From contig CM082577.2 in the NCBI GenBank assembly GCA_040954595.2, forward strand, positions 5,332,001 through 5,396,000: a DNA stretch of 64,000 bases. Direction: 5' to 3'. The DNA comes from Balanoglossus misakiensis. Taxonomy: Eukaryota > Hemichordata. The notes below the pieces were generated by a model, which saw only the letters and a list, made by a program, of their open reading frames with translations, searched no databases and was not told the origin of the DNA. The position numbers and the translations under genes are program-made. Positions within the stretch are counted from its first letter, which is position 1. Each line of letters begins with the position of its first letter. Of this stretch, positions 14,287-29,840 are shown in pieces.

Positions 14287-15967
14287 TCGCGTATACCCTC
14301 CTGTGGCGGGGGTTATTGCTTAAATAATCTAAACTTCCATGTATTTGTAACCATGCAAGACATTTCGTCAGGCCTGTATTGCCCTCGAAGTTTATACAGA
14401 TAAAATCAGTGTATTGACATCAGTGGATTTTTAATACATAAAATGGAATTGACATATTTTCCTAATTTGATAAGTGAACGTGAAAGGACTGTTATATTTA
14501 TGAGGTATCAATAAATCATGAATTCATTAGTTTTTTGCCTAGCCTGTGTGTATATATAATGACAACTTGAACTCGAACTGATCATCTAGAACAAAATATT
14601 GTGTGTTACAATGGGGGTGAATGTTGTATGCGATGTTGAATGATATACGATAACGTCATACCAACAAAACACCAGGATGTCAAGTCACTGAAGGGTTATG
14701 GAAGTAGTAGCCAGTTGTTTCTGATAGATGTCAACGGTAGGCCAGGTAGGATACACCTGAAGAATAGGGCCCTTGTAAATATGTGATAAATTATGTGATA
14801 AATAAAAGGAAAACAGCATGCATACCGTAACCATAATCACCTTGGCACTGTGTTGTATAATGACACAGGAGTATTTTCTTCCACAAACGGCACAACAACC
14901 AACCAACACAATTCAACTCAGATATCAGTCCCAAGGCATATGTTCTTATACAGAGAAAGCTATATTTCCAACTGCAAAAAGATCTACTGCAACTTGCACA
15001 TTGCAAAGTAAGGTGACATTGCTAAATTAATTAAAATAATGTAAATTGCAAGACATAATTAACTTTGTGAGGTCATGAATTCTTTTGAGCCTTGGACCCT
15101 GTTATATACATACTTTCTGATTGCTGATAAGTAAAACAACACCAATTCAACATTTTCATAAGCACTTGGCTAATTGGTTAAAAAGATAACCAATCTTCAA
15201 TATAACAGATTAATTCTCCAATTGGAATTACTGTTTTATCTGGCAGTCAGTCTGCTGAAGACATGTAACACAGCTTGCAATTGGTTATACAGATTGAAGT
15301 GGAAGCCCATTATTAACTATGCAACTGAATGAAAACTTTTGATTGACTTGTTTTAGATGAAAATGTACTCTTTCTTGTAGATTTTCATATAAAAGCCAAA
15401 TTAAAAAAAAACTTGCCAAGTCCGTTGCACACTACCGTGAAACAATTGCCACACTGACGTAAAAATCAAGACCACTTCATAGCATCTGCAACACATCAAT
15501 CACTATAAATGGCAACACATCCATAAATATAATTTTCCATTGGAATTTCCCATATAGCTAACGAAATAAAGGATCAAAAATAAGAAAAACATTAGTGCTT
15601 TATAACTGAAATCACATTCACTGAATTTCATAATATTCCGATATTTCTTTAAATTTATTGGCGTTTCAAGAGCTAGCGAGAGCAGATATACATGTACTAC
15701 AATGTCAAAACAGACAATATCTTCACACATTGTTCCTTGTATTCAACTTGTAGACTTCATACTGTACATCTCTCAATGACGTTCAAAAACTGATTAATTT
15801 ATTTAGGGTTATACTCAAGCTTTGATGGCAGGTTCTGTACAATTTGCATTTATATAAACAAACTTATACAAATTTCTAGTTCAGTTTGGTCCCAAAACTA
15901 TTTTTTCATCCTGTCAAGTACACATGTCCGGCAGGATTTGATTGGCAGTCCGGTCAAAGTCATTTCC

Positions 15968-18433
15968 TCAACAGGGATCACTTTGTTTCTTCAGACTCAT
16001 GTTTGTGAAACCAACCAACATCTCTTGAATTTCATCAACCTGCAACAGAAACAGCAATGTGTATATTTATTTGTAAGGGCAATATACTGATCACAGAATA
16101 CTAGTTGCTGTAAAAGTCTTCACAATTTACAAAGAGGGAGCACCTTATTTATTTCCACGAAGAAACAATTTTTGGGGAGTCATATGACCTCTGACCCCTG
16201 CAGCTGTTTGTTTGTTTCACTCTTACCTCCTCTTTGGTTGTAGTTCCTTCCAACTTTACACTGAGCTCTTCCAATTGGTGAACCTCACCATCACATCCCA
16301 TGCTTGACATGTACATCTTTAACATACCAATAATCTGGGGGGGGAACAGATTAACATGTACGTCTTTAATCCTATAATCAACAGGAGATGGGGGATACAG
16401 AAAGAATGTCTTGATGACAATGTGTTGGCACAGCAAAGAGCATGCAACCAAGCACATGCATGTGTACCTCTACGACTTCCTTTCTGAGTTGTTGCGAAGA
16501 GAAGCCGGTCGACTCTTGGTCCCTGGTCAATCTTGAATGTGCCAAGTGTAGCGGTGTTCTGCCATTTCTGTCCAGAGCATGTGCGTTGGCTCCACCCCTC
16601 AGCAATGATGTAATCACGCCGACGTGATTGCTGAACACGGCTATGGAACATTACAAATAACATGCACAATGTACATTGTACTTTAAAAAGGGTCTTGTTA
16701 TTTATTATTTACTCATTCATTCATTTACATGTGTACTTATACATTTCCATAGTTACTGATGCTAAAAGGGTTAATCAAAACAGTCCATAGTGATTTAATC
16801 CACTGATCCTCATTACAGTATTGCCTACTTTGTATATTATACAATCGTTATAACGTGGACTTTCTATTGGTTACCCAATTATATGGCTCATATACAGAAG
16901 CGTGTGTATAAGTTGACTCAGCATACTTTGAAGGGAAGGTCTACACGCAAACACTGGCAAGGTTAGTATACATTGATGAGACTTTGTATATTGCCTGTTT
17001 CAGTAGTAAACCATTTTTAGTATTGACTCACCTAAATGTAATGGTGTGTTCCCAAGAACATCTTTCAAATTTGGGTCAGCTCCATAACTGAGAAGTGCCC
17101 GCACTAAAATAGAAAATCATGAAAAATATAAACTGAGGTATAATTGTATTTTTAAAAATCTTATTTTCCTTTATTCTCTGAAACAGCACCCAAAGCAGCT
17201 TGTATCATATTCGAGTAAAGCCCTTAAAATTACTGGATTGATAATCAAAATTGCAAACACCTCTTCAAATACCAACAAAAATCATCAAAGCTGATAAGAC
17301 AAAAGCTAACAATGGTTTGGCCGCTGGTGGCGCTGCATCCTACCAGGTAGCAAACGATCAGCCATGATCCAGCCCACAAAGGCTAAATTTATTGCAGCTA
17401 GGTGGTTGCTAGATGAACCATGTGACAATAATAATTTTGATATCAAGGCAATCATTTTGGGAACCTCGCTTACCAATATCTTCAACTCCTTTGGCTGCAG
17501 CAACGTGAAGGGGTGTTCTCTGTTTGTCATCTGCAGCACTTGCATTCACTCCATCCACTAATAATTTACGAACTAAACAAATTAATAAAAAAATGTATGA
17601 TCCCAATCTTCATGATAATCAGAAATAATTTGCATATTATTTGAGAACACTGAATTCTGGTCATGTGTCATGTCTGAGTGTTGGAATGACCGTGTGGTGG
17701 CGCACTTTTTTCCATGTGTGCCACCTTCTGAGAAATTGTGACTCACTGGCTATATTTAAATTTTCCATGGTAACAGAGGTTATACTGAAGACTTATGCGA
17801 AGAATGTGCCTCATCTCCGTAATAAGACAAAGTCCTCTGTTCAAACACGGTTTTTCTATTATTAACCGCGGTTTGAAGCAGCTGACCAAAAATATCAAAA
17901 CTTTTTTGTAACTTGCTACCATCTTCGCGTATAAAATATCTTTCAGCATCTTTATGGGGAAGTAATATTAACCATTTGCAAGATATCCTACTACCACGTC
18001 CGCATTATATCTTACCAGAACCATAATCTCCGGCAGTGACCGCAGAATGCAATTTTTTCTCTAGTTGCCATTCCTTGCCCAGAGGGTTGCTGTGCAACAC
18101 GACAGCCCCGCGACGATTCCATAATCGAGATTTTCGACTTCTTATTTTACCCGTATAGTCATCACTTGCAGGAGCGAACTCATACCCGGCTCCAAAATAG
18201 TCAATCGGAATCAGACTCAGGTAATTTATGCCCGCCGGCGGCTCTGGCGACCATGAATCAAAGCCTATTCGAAAACCGAACTCGTCAGAATCTCTTGGAG
18301 CGTCCCCGGACCCAATGTTACCGCCGCCACTAGCGCTAGCAGTTGATGTCGACAGAGACGAAACGGTGTATTCGCCTTCCTCCGAACTGCACGATTTCTC
18401 GGGACTCTCCTCTAAAACTTCAGAATCTCCCAT
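15968..18433 (-). CDS. ANKRD54: Ankyrin repeat domain-containing protein 54, complete
   Basis: Six coding exons on the minus strand: 18016-18433, 17474-17572, 17032-17103, 16468-16640, 16227-16334 and 15968-16039. They total 942 nt (313 residues, family about 300) with consistent phases. The N-terminus is acidic, Ser-rich and low in complexity (residues 1-60), as in the vertebrate protein. A basic patch with RSRKSRLWNRR (about 97-107) could act in nuclear import. About four ankyrin repeats follow, with DDKQRTPLHVAAAKG, LGNTPLHLA and LDRNGRTPLHLA consensus cores. The tail ends in a predicted helix. The family is a nucleo-cytoplasmic adaptor reported to bind Src-family and Tec-family kinases; that role is family knowledge. 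It is transcribed divergently from ALKBH5, with 755 bp between start codons. Confidence 0.93.
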
Positions 18434-20924
<2,491 letters not shown>

Positions 20925-23900
20925 TGGTTAATGTGTCGGGCGTGTAGTACCGATCAGATATTCGTCACTTTTGGCAAGCGTTACTCATATCCAGTACTCA
21001 TAGTGTACTCGTATGTAAACCCAAATTCAGAAATTTCACAGTTGTTATTGTACACTTGGGATTTCCCCCCAGATTTTGTAAAGTAGCTGTAATGCAGTGG
21101 ATGTTTGCGACATTATAGGTGTCAACGCCCATTGGGAAAACCGTGCTGTATCAACAATTGCGACTTCGTTCAATAGTCTAGGACTCTAATGATAGTCATA
21201 ATGTCACTGAGGGGGTGATTTGGTCCACTGTATTTTAGTAGAATACAAGATAACAGCCAACCTTTTGATAAAAAAAAGTGTAACTTCTTACCTCATTTGA
21301 AGTTTTCGTCGTTCACTAGCAGGTCAGAGGTCGTGAACCTTGACCTAGTGTCGGAGTAGAGACAGGTAATACATATATGGGAGACATGTACAAGAGTGTT
21401 TTGTACATATAATAGACATTGATTGTGTGACCTGCGGATTTTCGTAACACATCCTTTTCTGAGAGAAGCGTACAGTGATACATTCTCTGCATCAATATTT
21501 TCCTGAATTTTTTTTTTGCTTTTGTAAATAGTTGAAGAAAGAGATAGCAGATTGCTTGACAGATTTGAGCAAGGGAAGACAGAGAAAAGGTGCACAAAAA
21601 CGAAAGATTTTGTAGGTGATATTCATTGGTAGTGTACGATTAGTAGTAAACCTGACACAGTCGTAGGAACAGAAAGGTTGAAGTTTTTATTTTTTCGATT
21701 CCTTTTTTTATCAAGTTAAAAAAAGAATGACTGTAGAGCTAGTCTAACAGATCAGAAATCAGACAAGGCAGCATGATTATAACTTAGGACATTTTCCTAC
21801 TTGTGATCAAAATGTCTACAGATAGACAATACAAGTATCTGCTAAGAAAAATATATTTCAGCTGAGTTTGGGAGAGATAACCTGACCAGCGTAATGATGT
21901 AAATATGTGAGAAGGAAAAAAAAGTTAAATGTTGAGATGAAAATATAATTATCATATTTACTTGTTTTGTATTTGCTACATATAATATGATAATGAGAAA
22001 ACTGGGATATGTGTAGATGTAAATTTGTTGTGCTTTATTGAATATGCTGCATGCATGAGATGAGGTGGCTGTAGACTGGAAGACTTGTAGACAGGCAAAG
22101 ATTGTACGCAGGTATAGATGCAGGCATACATACAAACCTATCTATCCTATCTTTGGTATTTCATTCTGTTCTGTATGGTTATTTACGTTACTGATGTTAA
22201 TGTAGTCCCTGTGTATGAAGGTGAAATCGTTGAATTTGCAGGCTAAGCCTGTTTACAGAAAATTTGGTGGGATAAGACAAATAATGTGAAATGCCCAAGT
22301 AGATGGTAGAAGCGTGAGTTTCAGAAATTTCTCAAAATTCTATCACAAAAACAACATTTTCAAGCATATCTTGTAATAATATACGTATGTACTTGGTTTC
22401 AAGATGGCTTAGATCATTACAATATTTACAGTATAATTTTTACACTTTTATGATGATTCTGCATGTATTTTGGTATTTTTTCTCTTGAATTAGCGAGATA
22501 AAAATAATCATGAGCATGTATCTGTGATAGTCTTGTTTTGGATTTGAGCCAAGTTGGTTAAGAGTTTTTTATAATGCTGTTGTATATGTCATTCGTTGCT
22601 TTTCATTTTTCTCTCAGTTATGATCACATTCAGATGGCAGTCTCCAAATTTGTGGTCTCTTGACATGGGAGGTAACTGTGTCAATCAGATCACAAAAAAT
22701 TATAGTCAAGATATTGAACACACATTTTCATTCACCTCATCAAACAGAAATCCTTGATTGTGGTTAAGTGCTCAATTGTTTGCCACATTGCAAAAGATGC
22801 CCAAGTCTTTTGTGAAGCTTTAGACAGATTCGCATTGTCAGTGGCACACAGGATGGCAGCTTGTAAACAGCTTTAAAAACTCAAAAATGGGCTTTTCAGA
22901 CAGGATTTCATGTTATACTCCTTGTAGAAATGCCAAGTATGGTACAGACACCTTTGTTTTCAAAATCAGTGGAGCTAATCCCTGGCATTAACCACTTGTT
23001 GCCAAATAAACATATAATTAACCATTATGACGAGTAATTGTCATTCTTGTCAGTCTTTTGACCAGCAGCAGACATGCATGTTTGAATTATCTTGACTGAT
23101 TCCAAACCAGATATAAGTTCGCTCTATTCTCTGTTCTCATTCTCAATGGTGCGTTTTGTTCAGAAGATAACACATCTTTTCAAAACCAACTGCCTTGCAA
23201 CCCGTCGAAAGAGTGCACTTCGTTACGGAGGGCGCCACCAACGTGAGTAGCAAGGGGAAAAGGCGACATGGCTTCTACCATTTTCTATACCCGAGCACAT
23301 TTCAACAATTTACTGTATTTTAGTGCCCTATAATTAATATATCACAACAAAAACCTCAGCGGTGTGGTAATATTGAAAATGGTCTCATAGCTCTATTCAG
23401 TATTGACGAAATGGCTGTAGCCTACTTGGACCGTTATTTGCTCTTTTTCTATAAGGGATGTATATTTGGTAGTTCGTTTTTTAAAAGAGCGCAATTTCAA
23501 CTTCCGTAGCTTTTAACCCCATCGTTTGCCTATTCTCTTTGTGAAACCAGTCACGTGATAACACGACATGTATGACACGGGTGTTCAGAAATGGAGGTTG
23601 TGTGTTAATAAATAAATGACCCTATTAATCGCTCGTTGTTGTTAAACCGGACAGAACTTCATCTTATTACTCCTCGGGGGTTTTTGAACTGGAATTGAGT
23701 TCATACATTGCGGGCGAATATAAATAATATACACTTACATGACTTACCTGTCTGTGACCCTACCCATCTTACCTGTCTGTCTGCCTAGTGATTTGTGTTA
23801 TAACTATAATGATATATTTCATCCCGTGGAAAATGTCAACCTGATCAAATCATGTTCTCTATTAAACATCAATATGGGCGATCAATGTACTAGATAAAAA

Positions 23901-25329
23901 CACAAATACAGGAATACAGAAAAAAAAGAAAGTTTGTACTGTAATTCCTCGATCTGTCTGTTGTTGTGTGTCCGTGAGACAGAAAGCAACACTTGCTTAC
24001 AATTGCTGGCGGTATAGATGTCAGTTACTACAATTGTGTCATGTCAATGTATTGTATCGTGAAAAATGTACAATAACGCAGCAATATTAATTTTACTGAT
24101 AAACGATGGTAGGTCTGAATAAAGTGAGCCAAGACAAAAGATGTAAACGGTGTAGTATTAGGGGAATGTGTTTCTAAGGTAACGCGACAGTAGTTTCAAT
24201 CAATTATTTGTGAATCAGTTGGCACATCCTAGCGTTGCCATCATTCTTCTCTTCATTTGTCGGCTTCGTACGAGTGATGCAACATTTATCAGAGCCATCG
24301 AATACAATGGTTGATTCGACGTATGACTTCGAGCATGGAACTGCGTGTACATTGCCCCCCCCCCCCCTCCCTTGCATTCTCTCTCATGACCGAATCTATG
24401 CTGAGTCGAAATTAACACGCAGACGACATGAGCAGTTAGCTTCATATGCAGATGTTGTCCGAGCAATTTGATTTACTACCAAAACACGCGCCTAGCATTG
24501 ATTTTACCCCGACCCTGAACATTTTCCTTTTACAGTTCACGTCAGTTGGGACCCAGCAAGATCCCCACATAGGTTGCGTTGATAAGCCAAACACTGCTGA
24601 CGCTCGTCATGCTTCAGGGATTCGAACAAGAAATTTCAGTCGCTACACAAAGCAAAAATACTGAAAACCTAGCCAAAAGTTACAGCTAAATCGAGGTTAG
24701 TAATAGTGAAGCCGTTGTTATGACGTCATTTCTACTCGGGGTCTCATTTGTCGTTGTTTGCATGACGTTTCCTGCGCGAACACGTCACCAGTACCGTAAA
24801 TTTCACAATTAGAGAAAAAAACACAACAACCGAGATCATGAATCTTGATGACATGTAGTAGTCATAAATAGGTGTATGGCCCCCGGCGATAAAACATCCA
24901 GATATTTATCATCACGTTCTATTTGTGATTGGAACGGGAGGGAGTATCGTTGTTTGAAATTTGTATAACAATAGCCCTCGTATTATTTCTCTTCATGATT
25001 TAAATGTCATATGGAAGTCATCGGCGATGTTTGACAAATATGCAAATTTGATTAGAAAATTGCCATGAGGCGATAACTGGAATGGTCAGTGTGGTATTGC
25101 AGTTATTTAATATAGCGCGCTTGCCTGCACCGAGGTGTCACTGACAGCGTCGTTGTGCGAGAGTGGCCGTTCGTTCACTGCCTTCAATTCTTGCCAGCAA
25201 ATATGGAAATTTGACGGTCGAGTCACCAGCGTTACAGCTATTTTTGGGTATATTTTGCTGCCCGTATGAATCAGAATAGGACGTCTGATTCCAACAGCTG
25301 TGTGTGTTGTGGGTTTTTTTACTTCCAAA
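20925..25329. other. ALKBH5 3' UTR and gene-free interval
   Basis: The first ~2 kb is probably ALKBH5 3' UTR, up to AATAAA at 23005. Beyond it I see AT-rich DNA, a run of 13 C at 24355-24367, and the presumed promoter of the MOLO1-like gene near 25.1-25.3 kb. Open frames here are short and show no recognisable domain. Confidence 0.5.
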
Positions 25330-28300
25330 ATGGCGAGGACGAGGAGTTCGTCCGACAGTGCTAGTGTGCGCTGGTTTACAATAATTTGGCTGTCGACGGC
25401 GGTTCTGGTGGCGGCGCTGGTGTGTAGTTCACGGGCAGTCTCGGTTGCCATCGGCGGCGAAGATATCGAGTACGCGATCGGGCCGCACCACGAATGGCGG
25501 AAAGAATCCTACCCCAACCCCAGGAATGTCAGCGTCGGCTCGGTGAAGTGCGGACGGGACGGAAATGCGTCGTGGATTTGTGATCCCAATATGGTACTAA
25601 GCAAGAATGAAGGTAGTATGAAATATTCCCGTAGACTTGCCTTCAACTTCAAACTATATGTCTGTTTGTTTTTTCTCTCAAATCGCAAGCATTTTTGCAA
25701 CGCGCCGGGGTATGTGCGCCTGGTAATAATGCACTGGTTCGCTAGTCTATATGCGTTGATGCGTGTACTGTTGTTGTATGCGGAAAACAATTAAGATAGA
25801 CATAAATTTGACAAAATATGTCAATATCGACAAAATATGCGAACTTTTCTTGGAAGTCGCGTCGCTTTTTATAATATAAAAATTAATGTTTTTATCACGA
25901 TTGTGTTACCATGGTAACAGCCAATCTTCGTTAACCATGATAAGCGCGCGAAACAAGCCACAAGATGAGAAGAGTTAGGCTGTAAAAGAGTAGATCTACG
26001 TTGTACTCAGTTTTTAAAAAAGCCAAGCAAATTTTACAGTTGCCATACCAGCCAAAACATGTCTAAATGACTCATAAACCATGTCTTGTAGGCAGGAGTG
26101 ACAGCTATCAACGCGTACTGATGCGTCAATTTATTTCGATACTAATTTCACGACGATTGTCATTTCAGCAATATTTCCTTCTCGTCAGGCGTGTCACGAT
26201 GTTAACAGCAATTACAGGCGGAGGTCACGTGACGCGACCGACCGACCGACCGACAGTAATTTATGTAATTAGGTTTTCCGCGCGTAATTCTACTGGGAAA
26301 TAAAAATAACGTCAAATCCAAGGAAGAGAGAGACAGAATAAAATATCAACCCCGCGAGAATCCATTTCTCTCTCGCTTTACCGTTCCATTCCTTTCTTCA
26401 ACACAACCGGGTGTGAAGAGACGCAATGGAGTGTACACACACTCAACACCCGCTTTGAATTTTCACCTACCAGTATAATTATTCCTTCATTTGCATACTG
26501 ACTAGAAATGTGGCTGAATGCTTATTTGGTACAAAGGTCGTAGGTTATTGCAAAGTGAAGGCTAGGGGTAAATTACGTCACACTAATTTTCACCAAGTAT
26601 TAATATCCCGTTGATGCTGAGGATCGATGCCAGCGGAGCATGTCGGACTAAATCCAGTTTAGCTGTTCGTACCTGTTAAATTCATGCTTATGATTTGCAT
26701 AAAACTATGGATCACATATTGTATCTGGCGGTTTTGGAGAAGCTTTTCCAGAAAGACGATATCGTTAAATATTGATTACACTCATACAATTACAGTGGAT
26801 CCTGATTAACACTCTAATCCTACTCAGTTTGTTTTAATTGAATGCTTGTTACGCTTTGTGACAAAGCCCTCGTCGCACGCTGCTGCAATTCGTGACAAGA
26901 ACTCGGCGTCCTTCACACTTCCACCTGCACCCTGTGTCGCCTCCGAACAACCTCTCACGCATTGAGCAAACTCTACAACGTACATAATGTCTTCAGAGCA
27001 CGGGGCCAAGTTTGTCCTCGGCCAAGGCTTATTAAGTAAGCTCTTGTCCAGAGATGACAAATAGATGCGCCTCCAAACAGCCTGTTCATGGAGTACTTTG
27101 TCGAATGACAAAATTATCACAATATTGCCCTTGCTTAATGTTAATGTGTACACTAACTGGCAAAAACTAAAACACAAACAAAATACTATATTTATAGAAA
27201 CTGATGACCAAAAGTGTCGTGATATCAAGCGTAAATAAACGCGCCGTTACTCGTGCGATAACCTATACATAAAATAATTTTTCAATGCATGGAATGGTTT
27301 TAGAATTGTTGACACAGCCAATGGACACATACTCCCACATGGTTAAAATAAATATTGCCACTGTCAGCACACACTGAAGTCTGAAGAGTGTGCAATGTTA
27401 ATTGCTATTCATGCATTCAAAGATTAATTATGATGGTTCTACAGATAAAAGTTGATGAATATCATATTCTCACCTGCATAAGCGAAACTAACAAATTCCA
27501 GTGAGACGAGACATAAAAAACGAAGAATGTAAAAATAAAATTATCAAAATTTATGAGTCCACCTGCTATATATAATGCTTTTAAAATACACATTTCTTGG
27601 GTCTGGTACGAATGGCTATATCAACTTTTAGTAATTGACAGTTCAAAATATTTTGATTAATAAATGTTTGCATACCGCATGTTGAACCAACAACGTACAA
27701 CCATGGTGATGGAGGGGCCTTATAATCCGTGGCATTTCCAGGTCAACAAGTTTTTCATGTGGAAATCAAAGAGAGAATACTCAGTGAAATATGCCTACAT
27801 TTCTTTGGATTGGCGTTTTAGGTATTTCCAGCGTGGCCAACTAAAATTTAGACAAAATTACTGACAATTTTGTCGAAAGTTACAGTGACATGCATGTACA
27901 TGTACACGTGTATTGTATGTAAACCCAAGTTACTTTCTTTTATAGCGGATAAATTGGACAGTCTCTCCGAAGAAATCGCTTTGGGGACGCCGTGTGTCTG
28001 TTCTCAGTGCAAGAACAACTGGAATGTAACCAATAAGTGGTACGGCTACGTAATTTCCATCGCAATAATCAACAAAATGGAGGGAAAATATGAAAATCAG
28101 TGAGTATTACAATATTACCAATTTCTAGGTTAACGTTTATCGAGGTTGCTGTGGTCACTCACACGTCATGGAGTGACAGTGGGGTTGTATTGTGCGAAGA
28201 TTCAACTACTCAAACTGATAAGGCTGTTGATTGTTTTCCAAGAAATTGTCCAGAGAAGAGAGAAGTTGCCAAAGAGGCAGAAAAATGGACAAAGTATCTT

Positions 28301-28847
28301 CTGAAGGAGTGGAATTTTGGAGACTGTGGAAACGACATAGTCATCCTCTACTCAAGAGAAGACAACGCGGTGAGTTGCTATAGCGCCGCTATCGGCTTCT
28401 GTTTGGTTGCTTTCGTTTAGGAGTGCAAACTTTACTTTACAAATAATGTGCGGAGTGACCGACTGACTTCAAAATGATTTCTGTTTCTGTGAATCCACAC
28501 CGCAGCTGCACACGGAGCTCGGGGAGAAGGCGTTCGCGGCTCTACCGTGGAACCACGTGGAGCACATTCACCAGAAAGCGCGGGCGTACCTGGACTCACG
28601 TGACTACTACGACGGCCTGGAGTACCTCCTGGTACAGTACAACAAGACGCTGGTGACCGGACACGGTGTGCACAGTCCGCCGTTCACCGACTTGCAGATG
28701 TACGGCATCGTCTTCGCCGCCGTGGTCGTGCCTTCTCTGATCTTCGTCGTCGTCTTCATCTTGTGCATCACTCCGAAGCCGCTCGGCAAGAGTCGGAGCG
28801 GAAGCAGCGAATCGTCGCTGAGTTTCAAGTCGTTCTCGGACACCTGA
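25330..28847 (+). CDS. MOLO1/TPM-domain single-pass membrane protein, copy A, complete
   Basis: Four coding exons: 25330-25612, 27946-28099, 28243-28369 and 28506-28847. They total 906 nt (301 residues), with intron phases 1, 2, 0. An N-terminal hydrophobic segment (IIWLSTAVLVAALV) is a signal peptide or anchor. The ectodomain shows the MOLO1 signature: YPNPR, then CGR with WICDP, a Cys triad (CVCSQC), GYVISIAIINKM, and WNFGDCGNDIVILYS. A C-terminal transmembrane helix (MYGIVFAAVVVPSLIFVVVF) and a short Ser-rich tail follow. The nematode founder, MOLO-1, is an auxiliary subunit that modulates levamisole-type acetylcholine receptors; a receptor-auxiliary role here is inference. The start of exon 3 was chosen by phase and by the equal spacing in copy B. 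AATAAA at 29086-29091 marks the likely 3' end. Confidence 0.85.
26236..26254. repeat. (GACC)n microsatellite
   Basis: About five tandem tetranucleotide units in intron 1 of MOLO1-like copy A. Confidence 0.8.
26827..27228 (-). other. Unassigned 134-codon open frame inside intron 1 of MOLO1-like copy A
   Basis: An antisense open frame with an ATG and a hydrophobic start (about residues 8-30), then a hydrophilic part with four Cys residues. I do not recognise the family. Its length is above the background of this AT-rich region. It could be chance or a remnant of inserted sequence. Confidence 0.15.
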
Positions 28848-29093
28848 ATATTCGGCCGGGGGGAGAGTCCGCCGTTTGCGACAGTCGGCGTCTCGCTGTT
28901 GTTGGTCAATTTGTATGGGTGCTCTTCGAGGGAAAAACACACTTTATGCTCGGGAAATAACCTTTGATTGGAACAATATCACTTCAACAACGTTAACAGA
29001 CTAACAGACAAGCAACTCCTTTCAAACAAAAGTACAATCCTCAGTCACATGCTGAGCGAGCAACAGAACGAACACTATTCCTCGAAATAAAGA

Positions 29094-29384
29094 TTGTTAG
29101 TCGAGCACGTGCATAAGTACATCACGCACAAAGGAATCGAGGTCGTGCCTTTGGTACTTGTAAATCCAAAGGACGATTATTTAGATGCCATTTACAGCAC
29201 TTTGCCGCAAATTAAGCACGGGGACAGCGTATTGCATAATTTATTAGGGCACGGTCACTTTGTTTCCAGCTTTCTCGCAAAGATTTCAGAAAATGACAAT
29301 AGTCGAACCAAGGTTTTTTGCCAAGTCTCCTTTAACGGAGAAATACAAAATTGCTGTGATTTTGTGTACGCGAATGTAGGCTAA
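29094..29384 (+). other. Unassigned open frame of about 95 codons
   Basis: The frame is open from a stop at 29085 to 29384 but has no early ATG. Its residues look protein-like (mixed hydrophobic and polar, with the strings LLGHGHFVSSFLAKI and KVFCQVSF), yet I could not assign a family. It lies just after the polyadenylation signal of MOLO1-like copy A. It could be an exon of an unseen gene, a retrocopy fragment or chance. Confidence 0.2.
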
Positions 29385-29524
29385 GAGTTTACCTTAATAG
29401 CTAATAACTTTGATCATGTTTAGTATTTTTCGTTCTGCAAGGAGTACTGACTGCATTTAAGTATAGCACGCTAAAATGCGCAGTAATCGTCACAGCCTGT
29501 ATATTTAAAACACCCATGAGAAAC

Positions 29525-29589
29525 TAGTCTCGGTTACCCAGACGCCTTTGCTCATCGGAAGAGCAAAGGCGTCTGGGTAACCGAGACTA
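29525..29589. repeat. Perfect foldback: 29-bp arms with 7-nt loop
   Basis: Positions 29525-29553 are exactly complementary to 29561-29589; the loop ATCGGAA is at 29554-29560. There is no mismatch in the stem. The arms start TAGTCTCGGTTACCCAGACG. It is likely a foldback mobile element, but it could also yield a small-RNA precursor. Confidence 0.92.
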
Positions 29590-29611
29590 ATGAAAAACAG
29601 AATATAGGTAA

Positions 29612-29840
29612 TTTTCATGACCCCTACTTGACCTTACATCCTCGTACTTCCGTTCGTGAATCCATCAGTCAGATAAAAATTCTACAAAGGCTCTATAATT
29701 GCTGCTGTAGTCATTGAATTAGGTACTGAATTATCAAAGTGTCTCTTTTTCAAGTTATATTTTACACATTTCTTGTTACCAAAATGTCGAATTTTGACAA
29801 CCCCGTACTATCGGAAAAGAAGGATGTAAGGTCATGAAAG
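29612..29840 (+). mobile_element. Short inverted-repeat (MITE-like) element, copy 1
   Basis: It begins TTTTCATGACCCCTAC and ends with the inverted GGTCATGAAAG. Both ends carry related motifs (TTACATCC against GGATGTAA). A second, diverged copy lies inverted at 35412-35646. There is no coding capacity. Confidence 0.65.

Larger units (their letters stand above)
13300..15967. other. Intergenic interval between DHRS7B and ANKRD54 3' ends
   Basis: The two genes converge here. It holds probable 3' UTR sequence of both genes: AATAAA at 14510-14515 for DHRS7B, and the complement of AATAAA at 15798-15803 for ANKRD54. It also holds an AG/TG microsatellite and a strong imperfect hairpin at 14213-14286. 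No coding exon was recognised. Confidence 0.5.

Noticed and set aside
28100-28128. A 29-bp intron that would give a longer exon 3 in MOLO1-like copy A
   Set aside because: It is too short for an animal spliceosomal intron. The acceptor before 28243 gives the same residue spacing as in copy B.
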